64,000 bases of DNA from Vibrio ishigakensis (GTDB taxonomy: Bacteria; Pseudomonadota; Gammaproteobacteria; Enterobacterales; Vibrionaceae), in assembly GCF_024347675.1 (NCBI RefSeq), contig NZ_AP024882.1, positions 1,364,001 to 1,428,000 on the forward strand, given 5' to 3'. The notes beneath the pieces were generated by a model. That model was not told the origin of the DNA, did not search any database, and saw only the letters and a program-made list of their open reading frames with translations. Position 1 is the first letter of the stretch. Each line of letters begins with the position of its first letter. Both the position numbers and the translations under genes were made by a program. This document shows, in pieces, positions 1-9,044 of this stretch.

Positions 1-399
1 ACTGAGACAGGTTTTGACTATATCAACCCATTGGGTACAGCAGCTATCGCGGGACAATTCGGTGCGGCTATGGCGGTAGTAATGATGCAGACCAACAAGG
101 TTAAGAAATCAGGCATGTTCGGTGCCGCGCTTCCTGCACTGTTCGGTATTACTGAGCCTGCGATGTTCGCAATCACGCTTCCACGTGTTAAGCCATTCCT
201 ATACGGCTGTGTTGGTGGTGCTATCGGTGGCGCTATCGGTGCTATGGCGCACATTGGCTCGGCAGGTACTGGCGCGACAATGCTTCCAGGCATGTTGTTA
301 TACCTCGGTGGCGGTCTAGGCATGTACATCGTTGTAATGCTAGTCGCAGCCCTTGTAGCCTTCATGCTAACCAAGCTGTTCTACAAAGAAGAGAAATAA
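1..399 (+). CDS. scrA: Sucrose-specific PTS permease, C-terminal part (partial)
   Basis: The reading frame is open from the first base, so the 5' end lies outside the window; 132 residues remain. They are glycine- and alanine-rich and hydrophobic, and include the segment GITEPAMFAI, typical of the IIC domain of glucose/sucrose-class PTS permeases, followed by two further membrane stretches and a short charged tail (FYKEEK). The protein would import sucrose while phosphorylating it to sucrose-6-phosphate in the inner membrane. Sucrose as substrate is inferred mainly from the sucrose-6-phosphate hydrolase gene 61 bp downstream on the same strand. A related beta-fructoside specificity cannot be excluded from this fragment. 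Confidence 0.85.
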   Translation, partial: TETGFDYINPLGTAAIAGQFGAAMAVVMMQTNKVKKSGMFGAALPALFGITEPAMFAITLPRVKPFLYGCVGGAIGGAIGAMAHIGSAGTGATMLPGMLLYLGGGLGMYIVVMLVAALVAFMLTKLFYKEEK

Positions 400-413
400 T
401 TTTAGGTTCGTCC

Positions 414-450
414 AAGCATCGTTCGCATCTGCGGACGGTGCTTTATTTTT
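414..450 (+). terminator. Intercistronic hairpin between scrA and scrB
   Basis: Arms at 415-427 and 430-442 pair over 13 positions, two of them G-U wobbles, and are followed by a T-rich run (TTATTTTT). The structure looks like an intrinsic terminator. It sits between two genes of one pathway, so partial termination or transcript stabilisation could set the permease-to-hydrolase ratio. Visible in sequence; the function is inferred. Confidence 0.6.
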
Positions 451-460
451 AAGAGTTGTT

Positions 461-1888
461 ATGGATTTTTCTAATCGTCAAAATCGTTTGGTTCGCTTAT
501 CTGAAGTGCCTGAGAGTTATCTTGAGAAGATACACGCTATGGCGCAGAACGACCCTTTTTATCCAACCTATCATCTTGCTCCAAAGCATGGCCTGATGAA
601 CGATCCTAACGGATTGAGCTATTTTAATGGCGAGCACCATATCTTCTATCAGTGGTTTCCTTTAGGCCCTGTTCACGGTCTAAAGCATTGGTATCACGTG
701 TCGACCAAAGACTTTGTGAACTATAAAGACAGAGGTGTAGCGCTATATCCAGATGAAGAGTTTGATATCCACGGATGTTATACCGGTATCGGTCTGCCTC
801 AAGGCGACAAGCTAGCGCTGTTCTATACAGGTAATCGCTTCGAAGACGGTACGCCGGTGCAAACTCAAGTTCTGGCGTATATGGACACTCAGGGCAAGGT
901 TGAGAAGAAAGGAGTAGTGGTACCTCATGATGCTTCAGAGTATACCTGTGAGTTTCGGGATCCTGTGATCTTTGAGCGTGGTGAGAGCACTTATATGCTG
1001 GTGGGTGCGCAAGGCCATGATGAGAAAGGAAAGCTAGCCCTATACAAAGGCGACACGTTCGAGTCATATCAGTATCTTGGTAATGTCGATATCGGTGGTG
1101 ATGACTTTGGCTTTATGTGGGAATGCCCAAACTATTATGAGCAAGACGATAAAGGCATTCTGATCTTCTCGCCACAAGGGGTAACTTCTGAAAGTAAGTA
1201 TGATCTCAAGAACGTGTTCTCCGTGGTTTATATGGTTGGCAAACCGATCGATACCCACGAGCTAAGCTTCGATAACTCAGGTTATATCGAGTTCGATAAG
1301 GGTTTTGATTTCTACGCGCCACAGATTTATCTCGACGAGCAGGGCAGACGTATCATGTATGCTTGGCTTGGCAACTCGAAAAGTGCTTACCCAACAGATA
1401 AAAACTACTGGGCGCATATGATGACAATTCCTAGAGAGCTGCGTTTAGTGGGTGACAGAATTGCGCAATATCCACTACCAGAACTCGAAGGTCTTCGAAC
1501 TGAGTCTTTTGAAATAGAAGCGTCTCAACAGCTAACTAGTGGTGCGTTTGAGCTTGAGCTTAGTGTTGATGACCAGTTCAGCTTTGAGTTATGCAATGAT
1601 TCAGGTGACAAGGTAACATTCTCGGGAAGTAGCGAAGAGTTTTGTTTAGATAGGTCTCAATCTACCTATCTGTATGCAGAGCAGTTTGGTCAAGTACGCT
1701 TTGCTAAGCGTGGTCTACAGAAGCAGAACATCCGTGCGTTCGTGGATAACTCGAGCCTAGAGATCTTCTGTGATAATGGTGAGACGGTGTTTACTTCTCG
1801 TATCTTTATCCAAGATATGAATCGACTCGTCGTAACGGGTGCTGAGGGCACTTTGCATTACCTAAAAGCCAACCAATTCACAAAATAG
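461..1888 (+). CDS. scrB: Sucrose-6-phosphate hydrolase (GH32)
   Basis: A 475-residue cytosolic protein without a signal peptide that hydrolyses imported sucrose-6-phosphate to glucose-6-phosphate and fructose. The glycoside hydrolase 32 signatures are present: MNDPNG with the nucleophile Asp48, FRDP with Asp167 as transition-state stabiliser, and EC at 221-222 with the acid/base Glu221. The C-terminal part (about 350-475) fits the GH32 beta-sandwich. Length is usual for ScrB. It follows scrA on the same strand; no fructokinase or ScrR regulator lies downstream, so those genes, if present, are upstream of the window. The ribosome-binding site before ATG 461 is weak (AAGAG). Confidence 0.93.
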   Translation: MDFSNRQNRLVRLSEVPESYLEKIHAMAQNDPFYPTYHLAPKHGLMNDPNGLSYFNGEHHIFYQWFPLGPVHGLKHWYHVSTKDFVNYKDRGVALYPDEEFDIHGCYTGIGLPQGDKLALFYTGNRFEDGTPVQTQVLAYMDTQGKVEKKGVVVPHDASEYTCEFRDPVIFERGESTYMLVGAQGHDEKGKLALYKGDTFESYQYLGNVDIGGDDFGFMWECPNYYEQDDKGILIFSPQGVTSESKYDLKNVFSVVYMVGKPIDTHELSFDNSGYIEFDKGFDFYAPQIYLDEQGRRIMYAWLGNSKSAYPTDKNYWAHMMTIPRELRLVGDRIAQYPLPELEGLRTESFEIEASQQLTSGAFELELSVDDQFSFELCNDSGDKVTFSGSSEEFCLDRSQSTYLYAEQFGQVRFAKRGLQKQNIRAFVDNSSLEIFCDNGETVFTSRIFIQDMNRLVVTGAEGTLHYLKANQFTK

Positions 1889-1966
1889 GCATACTGTCAT
1901 CAAATGGCAGGAAACTCGTTATAGGCTCTGATAGGTTAATCTTAATTATCGCCTGCAGAGCCTTTA

Positions 1967-2353
1967 ATGAACTATCTACAACTCGCTTATCTTCATCTCG
2001 CCACTATAGTGCCTGCCTTTATCATCGGCACTTACTTAATGCTGAGTAGAAAAGGCACGCCGAACCACAAAATGTTAGGCAAATGGTACATGTCGCTGAT
2101 GGTTATCTCCGCTACAGTCACCCTGTTTATGCCTGCAGAGGTTGGGCCTAGGTTTCTAGAGCATTTTGGCTACATACATCTGCTAACACTTACGGTTTAT
2201 ATCTGTGTGCCTCTCGCATCAAGAGCGGCTAAATCCGGCAATACACGTTCTCATATAGGGAATATGCTTGGATTGTATATAGGTGGACTCTTGGTTGCAG
2301 GAAGCTTCGCCCTGATGCCAGGGCGAATGTTGAATACTTGGTTGTTTAGTTAA
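1967..2353 (+). CDS. DUF2306-type integral membrane protein
   Basis: A 128-residue protein with about four hydrophobic segments. The pattern HKMLGKWYM, then FGYIHLLT, then a C-terminal H..NM.GLYIGG stretch, matches the DUF2306 family of small membrane proteins. No enzymatic or transport function is established for the family. It stands alone: scrB ends 78 bp upstream, and the next gene is convergent, with its stop 5 bp beyond. An imperfect long-loop inverted repeat (AGGCTCTG at 1923, CAGAGCCT at 1956) ends just before the start codon. No good ribosome-binding site is visible, so the start is somewhat uncertain. Confidence 0.75.
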   Translation: MNYLQLAYLHLATIVPAFIIGTYLMLSRKGTPNHKMLGKWYMSLMVISATVTLFMPAEVGPRFLEHFGYIHLLTLTVYICVPLASRAAKSGNTRSHIGNMLGLYIGGLLVAGSFALMPGRMLNTWLFS

Positions 2354-2358
2354 CGGCT

Positions 2359-3456
2359 CTAGAAGTTGTAAGTCAGTCCAAGCCCAATTGCGGTGCCATC
2401 GTTTTGTACTGCGATAAGGTTGGTGCCTGTTGAGGTGTTGTATTCCTTCCTTGCGTAGTCCTCGAATACCGCCGAGAAATCCCCTTGAAGGTTGTCAGTA
2501 AAGCGATAGCCAATACCGAAGCGATATCTATAGTCGATGCCACCGAAGGCATCTATTGCCTCGTCTGCACTGATTCCAGTTCTAAAGCTCCAATCGCTCA
2601 GTCTGTATTCCACAGAGGTGGCCAAGCGATTGCTGTTTTGCGTGCCGACCAACAGGCCAAACGGGTCACTGTAATCGCTATAGCGAATGCCTTTACCATC
2701 CCAATCTGTATAGCTGTAACTGAAGTGCCAATCAAGATTTTTAGTCGCTCTCCATGTGGCATAAAGAGAGGTAATACTTGGTAGTTCGAGCTGTATGTTG
2801 TTATCAGAATACTGAGTAGCGAACTTGTGATTTGCGGCCACTGATAAGTTTGGATTGACTATCCAAGTAGCACTGAGAGCACCACTAAAGCCGCTGGTCG
2901 TATCTTTTTGTTTGCTGTCATTGCATCCTCTGAAACCGCACTTAGTCTGGTACAGCTCATATTCTGTATAGAGGTACTCTAAAGTTGCCGCAAAGCTTAC
3001 CTGGCTCCAACGATAAGCGAGTGTGGGCGCTACTGAGACAGTGATAGGGCGAACACGAGTTTCGTCGGTTAGAGGAATAATGACTGATATTTGAGGGATA
3101 GAGATGTCAGCCGCAGTTCGGCTGTAGATAGCAAGACCTGCACTCCAATTATCATTTAAAGGTGTAGCAAAAAAGCCCGCAGGAATAGGATCCGACTGCT
3201 TATATTGGGTTTCTGCTCCGAACAAGTCGTAATCTGTAGTCACTTCATAGAAGGTGACGTTGGCAGTAACGGTCGGTGAGTTTAGTTGAGTAATACTCGA
3301 CGGTGCGAGTGCTAAGATAGATGCATCTGTTGCTATTGCACCGTTAGCAGAGGCCATTGAAGAGTTAACAGTGGATGATTCCCAGAAGTTTAAGCCGGTG
3401 GCATGACTAAGGCTTGGCAATAGGCCAATAATTGAGGTTAAAACTAGGCGTTTCAT
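2359..3456 (-). CDS. FadL/OmpP1-family outer-membrane transporter
   Basis: A 365-residue protein with a signal peptide (cleavage after LSHA). The mature N-terminus resembles FadL hatch-domain sequences (SMASANGAIATDASIL), followed by alternating aromatic strands and a C-terminal Phe (LTYNF), as expected of an outer-membrane beta-barrel. FadL-type barrels pass long-chain fatty acids or other hydrophobic compounds; the substrate here is unknown. It is shorter than E. coli FadL, and the usual NPA motif reads as LAPSS. A Cys pair (KCGFRGC) probably forms a loop disulfide. It is transcribed away from gltS on the same strand, with the gltS terminator between them, so it is probably its own unit. 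Confidence 0.85.
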   Translation of the reverse strand: MKRLVLTSIIGLLPSLSHATGLNFWESSTVNSSMASANGAIATDASILALAPSSITQLNSPTVTANVTFYEVTTDYDLFGAETQYKQSDPIPAGFFATPLNDNWSAGLAIYSRTAADISIPQISVIIPLTDETRVRPITVSVAPTLAYRWSQVSFAATLEYLYTEYELYQTKCGFRGCNDSKQKDTTSGFSGALSATWIVNPNLSVAANHKFATQYSDNNIQLELPSITSLYATWRATKNLDWHFSYSYTDWDGKGIRYSDYSDPFGLLVGTQNSNRLATSVEYRLSDWSFRTGISADEAIDAFGGIDYRYRFGIGYRFTDNLQGDFSAVFEDYARKEYNTSTGTNLIAVQNDGTAIGLGLTYNF

Positions 3457-3535
3457 AGTGGTTCATTCTCATACGATTGCGTCGAGAATATGAGACAAGA
3501 TATTGATATGCGAATGTTTTTTTAAAAGAAGATGT

Positions 3536-3568
3536 AACAAAAAATGAGCCAGCATTTGCTGGCTCATT
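3536..3568 (-). terminator. Terminator downstream of gltS
   Basis: Perfect inverted repeat AATGAGCCAGCA/TGCTGGCTCATT at 3543-3568. Read on the minus strand it is followed by a U-rich tract (TTTTTGTT), seven bases past the gltS stop codon. Confidence 0.85.
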
Positions 3569-3574
3569 GTGTTT

Positions 3575-4801
3575 TTAACCCAGGAAGGCGATATAGCCCT
3601 GCAGGACGATGAGGTTGACGATGTCGATAAAGAAGGCACCAACAATAGGTACAACCATAAAGGCCTGCGGGGAAGGACCGTAGTGACTAACCAAGGAGCC
3701 CATGTTCATTACCGCAGTTGGCGTTGCACCCATACCAAAGCCGCAGTGGCCACCAGTAATCACCGCTGCATCATAGTTGCTGCCCATTACTCTGAAGGTC
3801 ACGTTGTAGGCGAACACCGCAAGCACACAGCTCTGTACTGCAAGAATAATTAGCAGTGGCATCGCAAGATCGAAGATCTCCCAAAGCTTAAGACTCATCA
3901 GCGCCATGGCTAGGAATAGCGACAGGGAAACCGTACCTATGGTATCCACAGTATCGGTGTTGAATTTGTAGGCACCGGTAAATTCAAAGATGTTGGTGAG
4001 GATAACACCTAGGAACAGCGCAAATACGAAGTCAGGAATACCTTTTAGCCATTTGATATCTAGCGTGCCTGTCCACTCCTTGATGTAGGTTGCACCTACC
4101 ACGCAGATAAGGATCATAAACATGGTTTCGATAACGCGGCGGGGGGTGACCTTGTCTTCTTCCAGTTCGTTATAGGTAACAACATCTGGGTATTTCTCGT
4201 GGTGTTTATCACCCGCACCGTACTCAGATTCAAGGTTGTGTTTGGTGATTCGGCGCTGTGCCACTGGACCACCAATTAGACCACCTACAATCAAACCAAA
4301 GGTCGCAGATGCCATCGCAAACTCAAGGGTCTTCAAGCCATACAGTTCTTCAAATGTGGCAGCCCATGCCGCACCTGTACCATGACCACCGGATAGGGTA
4401 ATGGAGCCCGCAACCAGACCCATAAGCGGGTTTAGGTCCATCATGCTTGCAAGGCTAACACCGATAGCGTTCTGGATGATGATGTAAACAGAGGCCACAC
4501 CTAAGAAGATAAATACCTTCTTACCACCTTTGAGAAGCTGGCTGTAACTTGCAGACAAACCGACTGTGGTAAAGAACATCAACATTAAGATCTTCTCAAG
4601 CGGAAGAGTAAAGGCAAGGTCAATGCCTTGGGTGTGCAATACGGTGATGATAATCGCGATTATCAATCCGCCCACGATAGGTTCAGGTACCTTGTATTTT
4701 TTTAGGAAAGGTACACGACGGTTAATAAATTGACCGAGGAAAAGCACTGAGATAGCGACTAGAAATGACTCTAGCGCTCCAATTTCATAAACAGTGTTCA
4801 T
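3575..4801 (-). CDS. gltS: Sodium/glutamate symporter GltS
   Basis: A 408-residue inner-membrane protein with around ten hydrophobic segments, matching the GltS family in length. The two re-entrant-loop regions typical of the family are visible: SGGHGTGAAW in the first half and GGHCGFGMGATPTA in the second. It imports glutamate coupled to sodium ions. A purine-rich ribosome-binding site precedes the ATG (AAAGGAGTGAT). The AraC-type regulator upstream is on the same strand, 157 bp away, and could be a local regulator, but no operator was identified. Confidence 0.93.
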   Translation of the reverse strand: MNTVYEIGALESFLVAISVLFLGQFINRRVPFLKKYKVPEPIVGGLIIAIIITVLHTQGIDLAFTLPLEKILMLMFFTTVGLSASYSQLLKGGKKVFIFLGVASVYIIIQNAIGVSLASMMDLNPLMGLVAGSITLSGGHGTGAAWAATFEELYGLKTLEFAMASATFGLIVGGLIGGPVAQRRITKHNLESEYGAGDKHHEKYPDVVTYNELEEDKVTPRRVIETMFMILICVVGATYIKEWTGTLDIKWLKGIPDFVFALFLGVILTNIFEFTGAYKFNTDTVDTIGTVSLSLFLAMALMSLKLWEIFDLAMPLLIILAVQSCVLAVFAYNVTFRVMGSNYDAAVITGGHCGFGMGATPTAVMNMGSLVSHYGPSPQAFMVVPIVGAFFIDIVNLIVLQGYIAFLG

Positions 4802-4958
4802 ATCACTCCTTTTAAGACCAGTTACAGCGCCTTGAATAACTATAGACGAGAAATATAGACGCGAGTCCGTAACATGGTGAGATAAAATGGAGCGGTATGT
4901 TACACCTATCTGATTGATTTATCTTGTCATAATGCGCCAGTTTGCACAGAAATAACAA

Positions 4959-5990
4959 TCAGATCGCTTCAATTATCGCCTTTTGATACAACTTTGGTGT
5001 TAGACCAGAGAAGCGTTTAAAGGCTCGAGAGAAGTGAGAAATATCGGCGTAACCCAGCTGAGCCGAGATCTGAGTAAGAGAAATTCCCTTGGTCATCAAC
5101 TGACTGGCGGTATCAAACATCAAGCTATTTTTGATGCTGCGAAATGAGGCTTTCTCTAACTGAAGTTTGCGCTGAAAACTGCGAGTACTCATATCAAACA
5201 GCTCAGCGGCCAGTTCTATAGTAAGTTCATGCTCATGCACATAGGGAAGAAGGGCGGTGTAAACGGTATCTGAAAAGGTGCTGTGCCATTCGATTTGATC
5301 GCGTTTATTTGCTGATTCGGAAATCGATATGGTTTTATCGAGTATTGCCTTATCTACTTCAACCTTGTGTTCATCCTGACCATAAAGCACTTGGATGTGC
5401 TGTGGGACGAATTTAATGAAAGATGAATCTGGCCCTTGTCTGAGGTATACGTGCTTCGGGGACCAACTAGGCATCCTAATGAGGTTGCGTATGAGCTCAA
5501 CAGCGTAGATAGCTGTAAACACTTCCTCCCATTCTTCCATCTTTAGCGGGCCTTCTGCACGACAAAACCAGGCTTCGTTATCATCCTCAACCAGATATTG
5601 TGACGCTACAGGTGCAGAGTCTCTGATCAAGATATTAAAGCGGGTTAGCACCTCACGAACGGTAAATTGGCTAGGAAGGTTCTTAGTAAACTCAGGAACA
5701 AGTAAGTGACGGATAGCGTATTGAATTCCGTAGCTGAAGGTTTCGGTAGGCATGGCATCGTAAGCCGCTTTAAAGAATTGCCTAGCTGGGTGGATGGCAA
5801 CCATCTTGCTCTCTTTGACCAAATTAGGGTCTAGCTTTGATGACTTAAAGATGGGTTTAGGGTCTAGGCCTCTGCGGCTTAAGGCTGTGATCATACTTTG
5901 CACAAAGTCGCCACGAATGAGGGGAATACTGTTATTAAAATGTTCCAAACCTACTTCATTTATTGACTCATTAAATGCTTTGTCTGTCAC
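4959..5990 (-). CDS. AraC-family transcriptional regulator with Arabinose_bd-type N-terminus
   Basis: The C-terminal about 100 residues carry the AraC double helix-turn-helix (ELAAELFDMSTRSFQRKL, then LTQISAQLGYADISHFSRAF). The N-terminal about 230 residues look like the ligand-binding domain of the OruR/ArgR-like branch (SMITALSRRGLDP). The start is chosen at GTG 5990 because it has AAGGA eight bases upstream. The longest frame begins at ATG 6086 but has no ribosome-binding site and would leave only 24 bp to the divergent gene. The chosen start gives 343 residues, a normal family length, and a 120-bp promoter region. Ligand and targets are unknown; gltS downstream or the divergent barrel gene are candidates. 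Confidence 0.88.
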   Translation of the reverse strand: MTDKAFNESINEVGLEHFNNSIPLIRGDFVQSMITALSRRGLDPKPIFKSSKLDPNLVKESKMVAIHPARQFFKAAYDAMPTETFSYGIQYAIRHLLVPEFTKNLPSQFTVREVLTRFNILIRDSAPVASQYLVEDDNEAWFCRAEGPLKMEEWEEVFTAIYAVELIRNLIRMPSWSPKHVYLRQGPDSSFIKFVPQHIQVLYGQDEHKVEVDKAILDKTISISESANKRDQIEWHSTFSDTVYTALLPYVHEHELTIELAAELFDMSTRSFQRKLQLEKASFRSIKNSLMFDTASQLMTKGISLTQISAQLGYADISHFSRAFKRFSGLTPKLYQKAIIEAI

Positions 5991-6110
5991 TAAATTTTCC
6001 TTGTTTATCAGTACGTAAAAAGCCGGAATAAGGCTTTGCAACCGGTTGAGTATGCGGATATATTGCGCGCTTTCTAACCGCATCAAAAGTCTAACTAAAT
6101 CTCACACCCT

Positions 6111-6803
6111 ATGAACAGAAGTTTAACCTGCTTAGTCCCAATTTTGTTAGTGAATCCTGTGTTCGCGGAAGAAAAAAAAGAAAAACACCATGAAGACCCA
6201 ACCAAGATAGTGACCAAGTTGGGTATTGGTTACAACGGCGATGCGACTTTCTCCGGCTCTATTGGTTTAGATGAAGCTCGTATGCTTAACGGGCGGGTTA
6301 ATCATGATGGAAGTGAGTGGAGTGTTGGCGGTTCTTGGCTGTTTGATATCGGTATATTGAACTTCTATTTTGGTCGTAATACCTATGACGATGACTCCCA
6401 CAACACCTCATACAGTGTGGGTACCTTTATCCCTCTGAGCTATTTCGGTTTTACTCCGGGTGGATGGCAGATATTTGCGACCGGTGGATATAGCTATAAC
6501 GATGGTGAAGTGCGGGATGAGTTTGACCCTATCGCTGGGGACTATGTGTTTAGACCTCAAAGCAGCCATGGCGGTTACTTAGGTGCGTTTGCGTTTAAAC
6601 CTTTGACTGAGCATTGGTCAGTAATGACTTTCGGTGGTGCAGGTCTAGGTAGCGATGACTACAGCAACTACTGGATTGGTGGCGGTGTAAGCTACAAGAT
6701 CAATGACCACCATTCACTTAATACCTTCGCTATGTACAGTGATAGCTCTATTTATGATTCTGATTCAAAATTGGGTGTGAACTACAAATACGAATTTAAA
6801 TAA
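6111..6803 (+). CDS. Hypothetical outer-membrane beta-barrel protein
   Basis: A 230-residue protein with a short signal peptide ending VFA, then an unusual charged segment EEKKEKHHED, then repeated amphipathic strands rich in Gly, Tyr, Phe and Ser (for example GGWQIFATGGYSYNDGEV). The last residues are YKYEFK, close to the terminal-aromatic signal of outer-membrane barrels. I do not recognise a named family. The N-terminal acidic/His-rich stretch might bind metal, which is speculation. It is divergent from the AraC regulator, which could control it. No clear ribosome-binding site precedes the ATG. Confidence 0.7.
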   Translation: MNRSLTCLVPILLVNPVFAEEKKEKHHEDPTKIVTKLGIGYNGDATFSGSIGLDEARMLNGRVNHDGSEWSVGGSWLFDIGILNFYFGRNTYDDDSHNTSYSVGTFIPLSYFGFTPGGWQIFATGGYSYNDGEVRDEFDPIAGDYVFRPQSSHGGYLGAFAFKPLTEHWSVMTFGGAGLGSDDYSNYWIGGGVSYKINDHHSLNTFAMYSDSSIYDSDSKLGVNYKYEFK

Positions 6804-6907
6804 ATTTAGACAGATCATTTGGTTACCTCCTGCGTAGTAATCTAAAGTTTTTGGCGAGCTCTACATTTTTCGCCATTAAAATGCGTGCCACCAAAGGAGA
6901 GAGTGAA

Positions 6908-7654
6908 ATGCATCAGGTACTAACCAAAGGTCTTTTAGTGTTATCAGCCGTGTCTTTAGCCCCACTTGCAATCGCAGGGGAAGATGTGGTGTATGAAGTG
7001 GATGGTCAGCCTTACCAGGGGTATTGGTCAAAGGCATCTGACGGAGCGCCGCTGGTGGTTCTGGTACATGACTGGGATGGCCTTACCGATTACGAAGTGA
7101 AGCGCGCCAAAATGCTTAATGATATGGGCTACAACGTATTTGCGGCAGATCTGTTCGGACAGGGCGTACGTCCAACCGAAGTGAAAGATAAGAAGCAGCA
7201 TACGGGCGAGCTCTACAAGGACAGGGCCAAACTGCAAAAGCTAATGGCAGCCAGCCAGACTAAGGCTGAAGAGCTCAATAGCGGAACAGGTAATACCGTG
7301 ATGATGGGGTACTGCTTTGGTGGAGCGGCAGTTCTTGAGTCGGCGCGAGCTGGAGCCGATGCAAAAGCCTTTGTCAGTTTCCACGGTGGTTTAGGTACGC
7401 CAGATGGTCAAAGCTATAAAATGACCAAGGCACCGGTGGTTGTTTTTCATGGCACAGCGGACACCGCTATTACCATGCAAGATTTTGCTACCCTAGCGGT
7501 CGAGCTTGAAGAAGCTGGGGTTTCCCATGAAATGATCTCTTATAGCGGCGCGCCACACGCCTTTACGGTATTTGGCTCTCCAAGGTATAGAGAAGATGCG
7601 GATATGAAGTCATGGAGACGCTTCGGAGAGGTTCTAGAAGAAGTTACCCAGTAA
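6908..7654 (+). CDS. Secreted dienelactone hydrolase-family protein
   Basis: A 248-residue alpha/beta hydrolase with a signal peptide ending AIAG (residues 1-24). The triad of the dienelactone hydrolase family is visible: Cys136 in GYCFGG, Asp185 in HGTAD and His217 in PHAF. The longer frame back to 6851 is rejected because ATG 6908 has a strong AAGGAGAG site. Dienelactone hydrolases open lactone rings in aromatic catabolism, but periplasmic members such as this have no defined substrate, and no catabolic genes adjoin it. It converges with the next gene with one base between stop codons. Confidence 0.88.
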   Translation: MHQVLTKGLLVLSAVSLAPLAIAGEDVVYEVDGQPYQGYWSKASDGAPLVVLVHDWDGLTDYEVKRAKMLNDMGYNVFAADLFGQGVRPTEVKDKKQHTGELYKDRAKLQKLMAASQTKAEELNSGTGNTVMMGYCFGGAAVLESARAGADAKAFVSFHGGLGTPDGQSYKMTKAPVVVFHGTADTAITMQDFATLAVELEEAGVSHEMISYSGAPHAFTVFGSPRYREDADMKSWRRFGEVLEEVTQ

Positions 7655-7655
7655 T

Positions 7656-8306
7656 CTAAACGCACTCATAGATGGCGTACAGATGGACATAGCGCTTGAT
7701 ACAAGCCTGATTGCCATCGGCGCCATCTTTTTTTATAGGGTGAGCATGAGACTTGTAGCAAGGAGATAAGCTCATAGGGGAAAGCAGTTCATCCAGTTTT
7801 TCACCTTCACTTGGCGCAAGTAATATGCCTTGCTCTACATAGCTTGCGAAGTCATCAGGAAAGCGATTAAGCCACCAATCCATCAGTTGTTGACTGCTAC
7901 TAATGCGACTAAACCAGTGGTCACACACCAGAACCAGACAGTCATTTGGTTGAATAACATACCCATACTCTTCTCGCCATAGGCTCACCATTTTAACCAG
8001 GTTCTGCCTGTGGGTTCGATTTGCAGTCTTCAATGAATCAGGCAGTAGCCAAACATTGCCAAAGTGGGTGGTAAATCTTCGAAAGGGCAATTCTTGTGTG
8101 GATTGCTCGGGTCTTACATCAAATGCCTCAGATACCAGAGTGGTGCCATAACTGGATGCCACGCCTGTAAGCCGTCGCTCAACCAGGCTTGCTAAGTGTT
8201 TGTTGTCCATGCCTCGATTATGGACTGTGGGGTAGGCGCTCTTAGTCAGAGAGGAACAGTCACTTTGTACCTGTTTTAGCGCCTGGATAACGATATCTTT
8301 TAACAA
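7656..8306 (-). CDS. Hypothetical protein, no family recognised
   Basis: A 216-residue soluble-looking protein with no signal peptide or membrane segment. Notable features are several Trp residues (SLWREEYGY, DHWFSR, DWWLNRF), and a C-terminal part with scattered Cys and His (LSPCYKSHAHP, NQACIKRY). The start is TTG 8306, preceded by AGGA ten bases upstream and by an in-frame stop just before it. ATG 8210 is an alternative that would remove 32 residues, but its upstream GAGG is too close. I cannot assign a function. The reading frame is intact, and its stop lies one base from that of the convergent hydrolase gene. Confidence 0.6.
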   Translation of the reverse strand: MLKDIVIQALKQVQSDCSSLTKSAYPTVHNRGMDNKHLASLVERRLTGVASSYGTTLVSEAFDVRPEQSTQELPFRRFTTHFGNVWLLPDSLKTANRTHRQNLVKMVSLWREEYGYVIQPNDCLVLVCDHWFSRISSSQQLMDWWLNRFPDDFASYVEQGILLAPSEGEKLDELLSPMSLSPCYKSHAHPIKKDGADGNQACIKRYVHLYAIYECV

Positions 8307-8513
8307 ACTAAACTATTCCTGTGACCGTCTCTATCACTATGATTTTACTACTTAATATACTGTAAATTTAAGTAAATAATCGCGTTCCATCAAATTCTTC
8401 GACTAAGATGAACAAATTTATTAGCTAGACGTTAACAAATACGTCACCATAATGTTTCACATCAGATGCAATCATATGCATCAATAGGAAGTAACGGATT
8501 AGATGGAGGATGT

Positions 8514-9044
8514 GTGAGTCAGGGATACAATAAAACAGCCAAAACTGTGCACTGGATTTCAGCCATAGTCGTCATTGGCATGTTCGCAGTGGGTCTGTGG
8601 ATGGTCGACCTTACCTATTACAGTGAGTGGTATCAAATTGCTCCGCACTGGCATAAGTCTATAGGCATTTTACTTGCCTTGCTTACCCTATTTCGCTTGC
8701 TGTGGAAAGCAATGACCAAGTCCCCAACAGTTGAGGGCTCTAAGTTTGAAAAGGTAGCGGCCAAATCTGCTCATCATCTGATGTACTTTCTTCTTTTCGT
8801 TCTATTTATTTCTGGATATCTAATTTCAACCGAGGACGGTCGTCCAATTTCCGTATTCGGTTGGTTTGACGTGCCTGGGCTAGGGAAGTTCTTCGAAAAC
8901 CAAGCTGACCTTGCTGGGCAGGTTCACTACTACGTCGCTTTTGTGCTGATTGGTCTAGCATCGGTACACGCACTGGCGGCACTTAAACACCACTTTATTG
9001 ATAAAGATAATACGCTTCGCAAAATGACAAGGGGATTAAAATGA
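8514..9044 (+). CDS. cybB: Cytochrome b561 (CybB family)
   Basis: A 176-residue inner-membrane protein with four hydrophobic helices. His residues at the expected haem-ligand positions occur in KTVHW, PHWHKS, SAHHLMYF and VHALAALKHH. It is a di-haem b-type cytochrome that moves electrons between quinol and periplasmic or membrane partners; CybB-type proteins act as superoxide:quinone oxidoreductases. GTG 8514 is chosen because GGAGG lies four bases upstream; a longer frame from ATG 8466 has no such site. It overlaps yceI by four bases (ATGA), so the two are translationally coupled, a pairing common in proteobacteria. Confidence 0.92.
   Translation: MSQGYNKTAKTVHWISAIVVIGMFAVGLWMVDLTYYSEWYQIAPHWHKSIGILLALLTLFRLLWKAMTKSPTVEGSKFEKVAAKSAHHLMYFLLFVLFISGYLISTEDGRPISVFGWFDVPGLGKFFENQADLAGQVHYYVAFVLIGLASVHALAALKHHFIDKDNTLRKMTRGLK

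Noticed and set aside
624..1067. 147-codon minus-strand frame inside scrB
   Set aside because: Fully antisense to a GH32 gene with intact catalytic motifs; no ribosome-binding site or family match.
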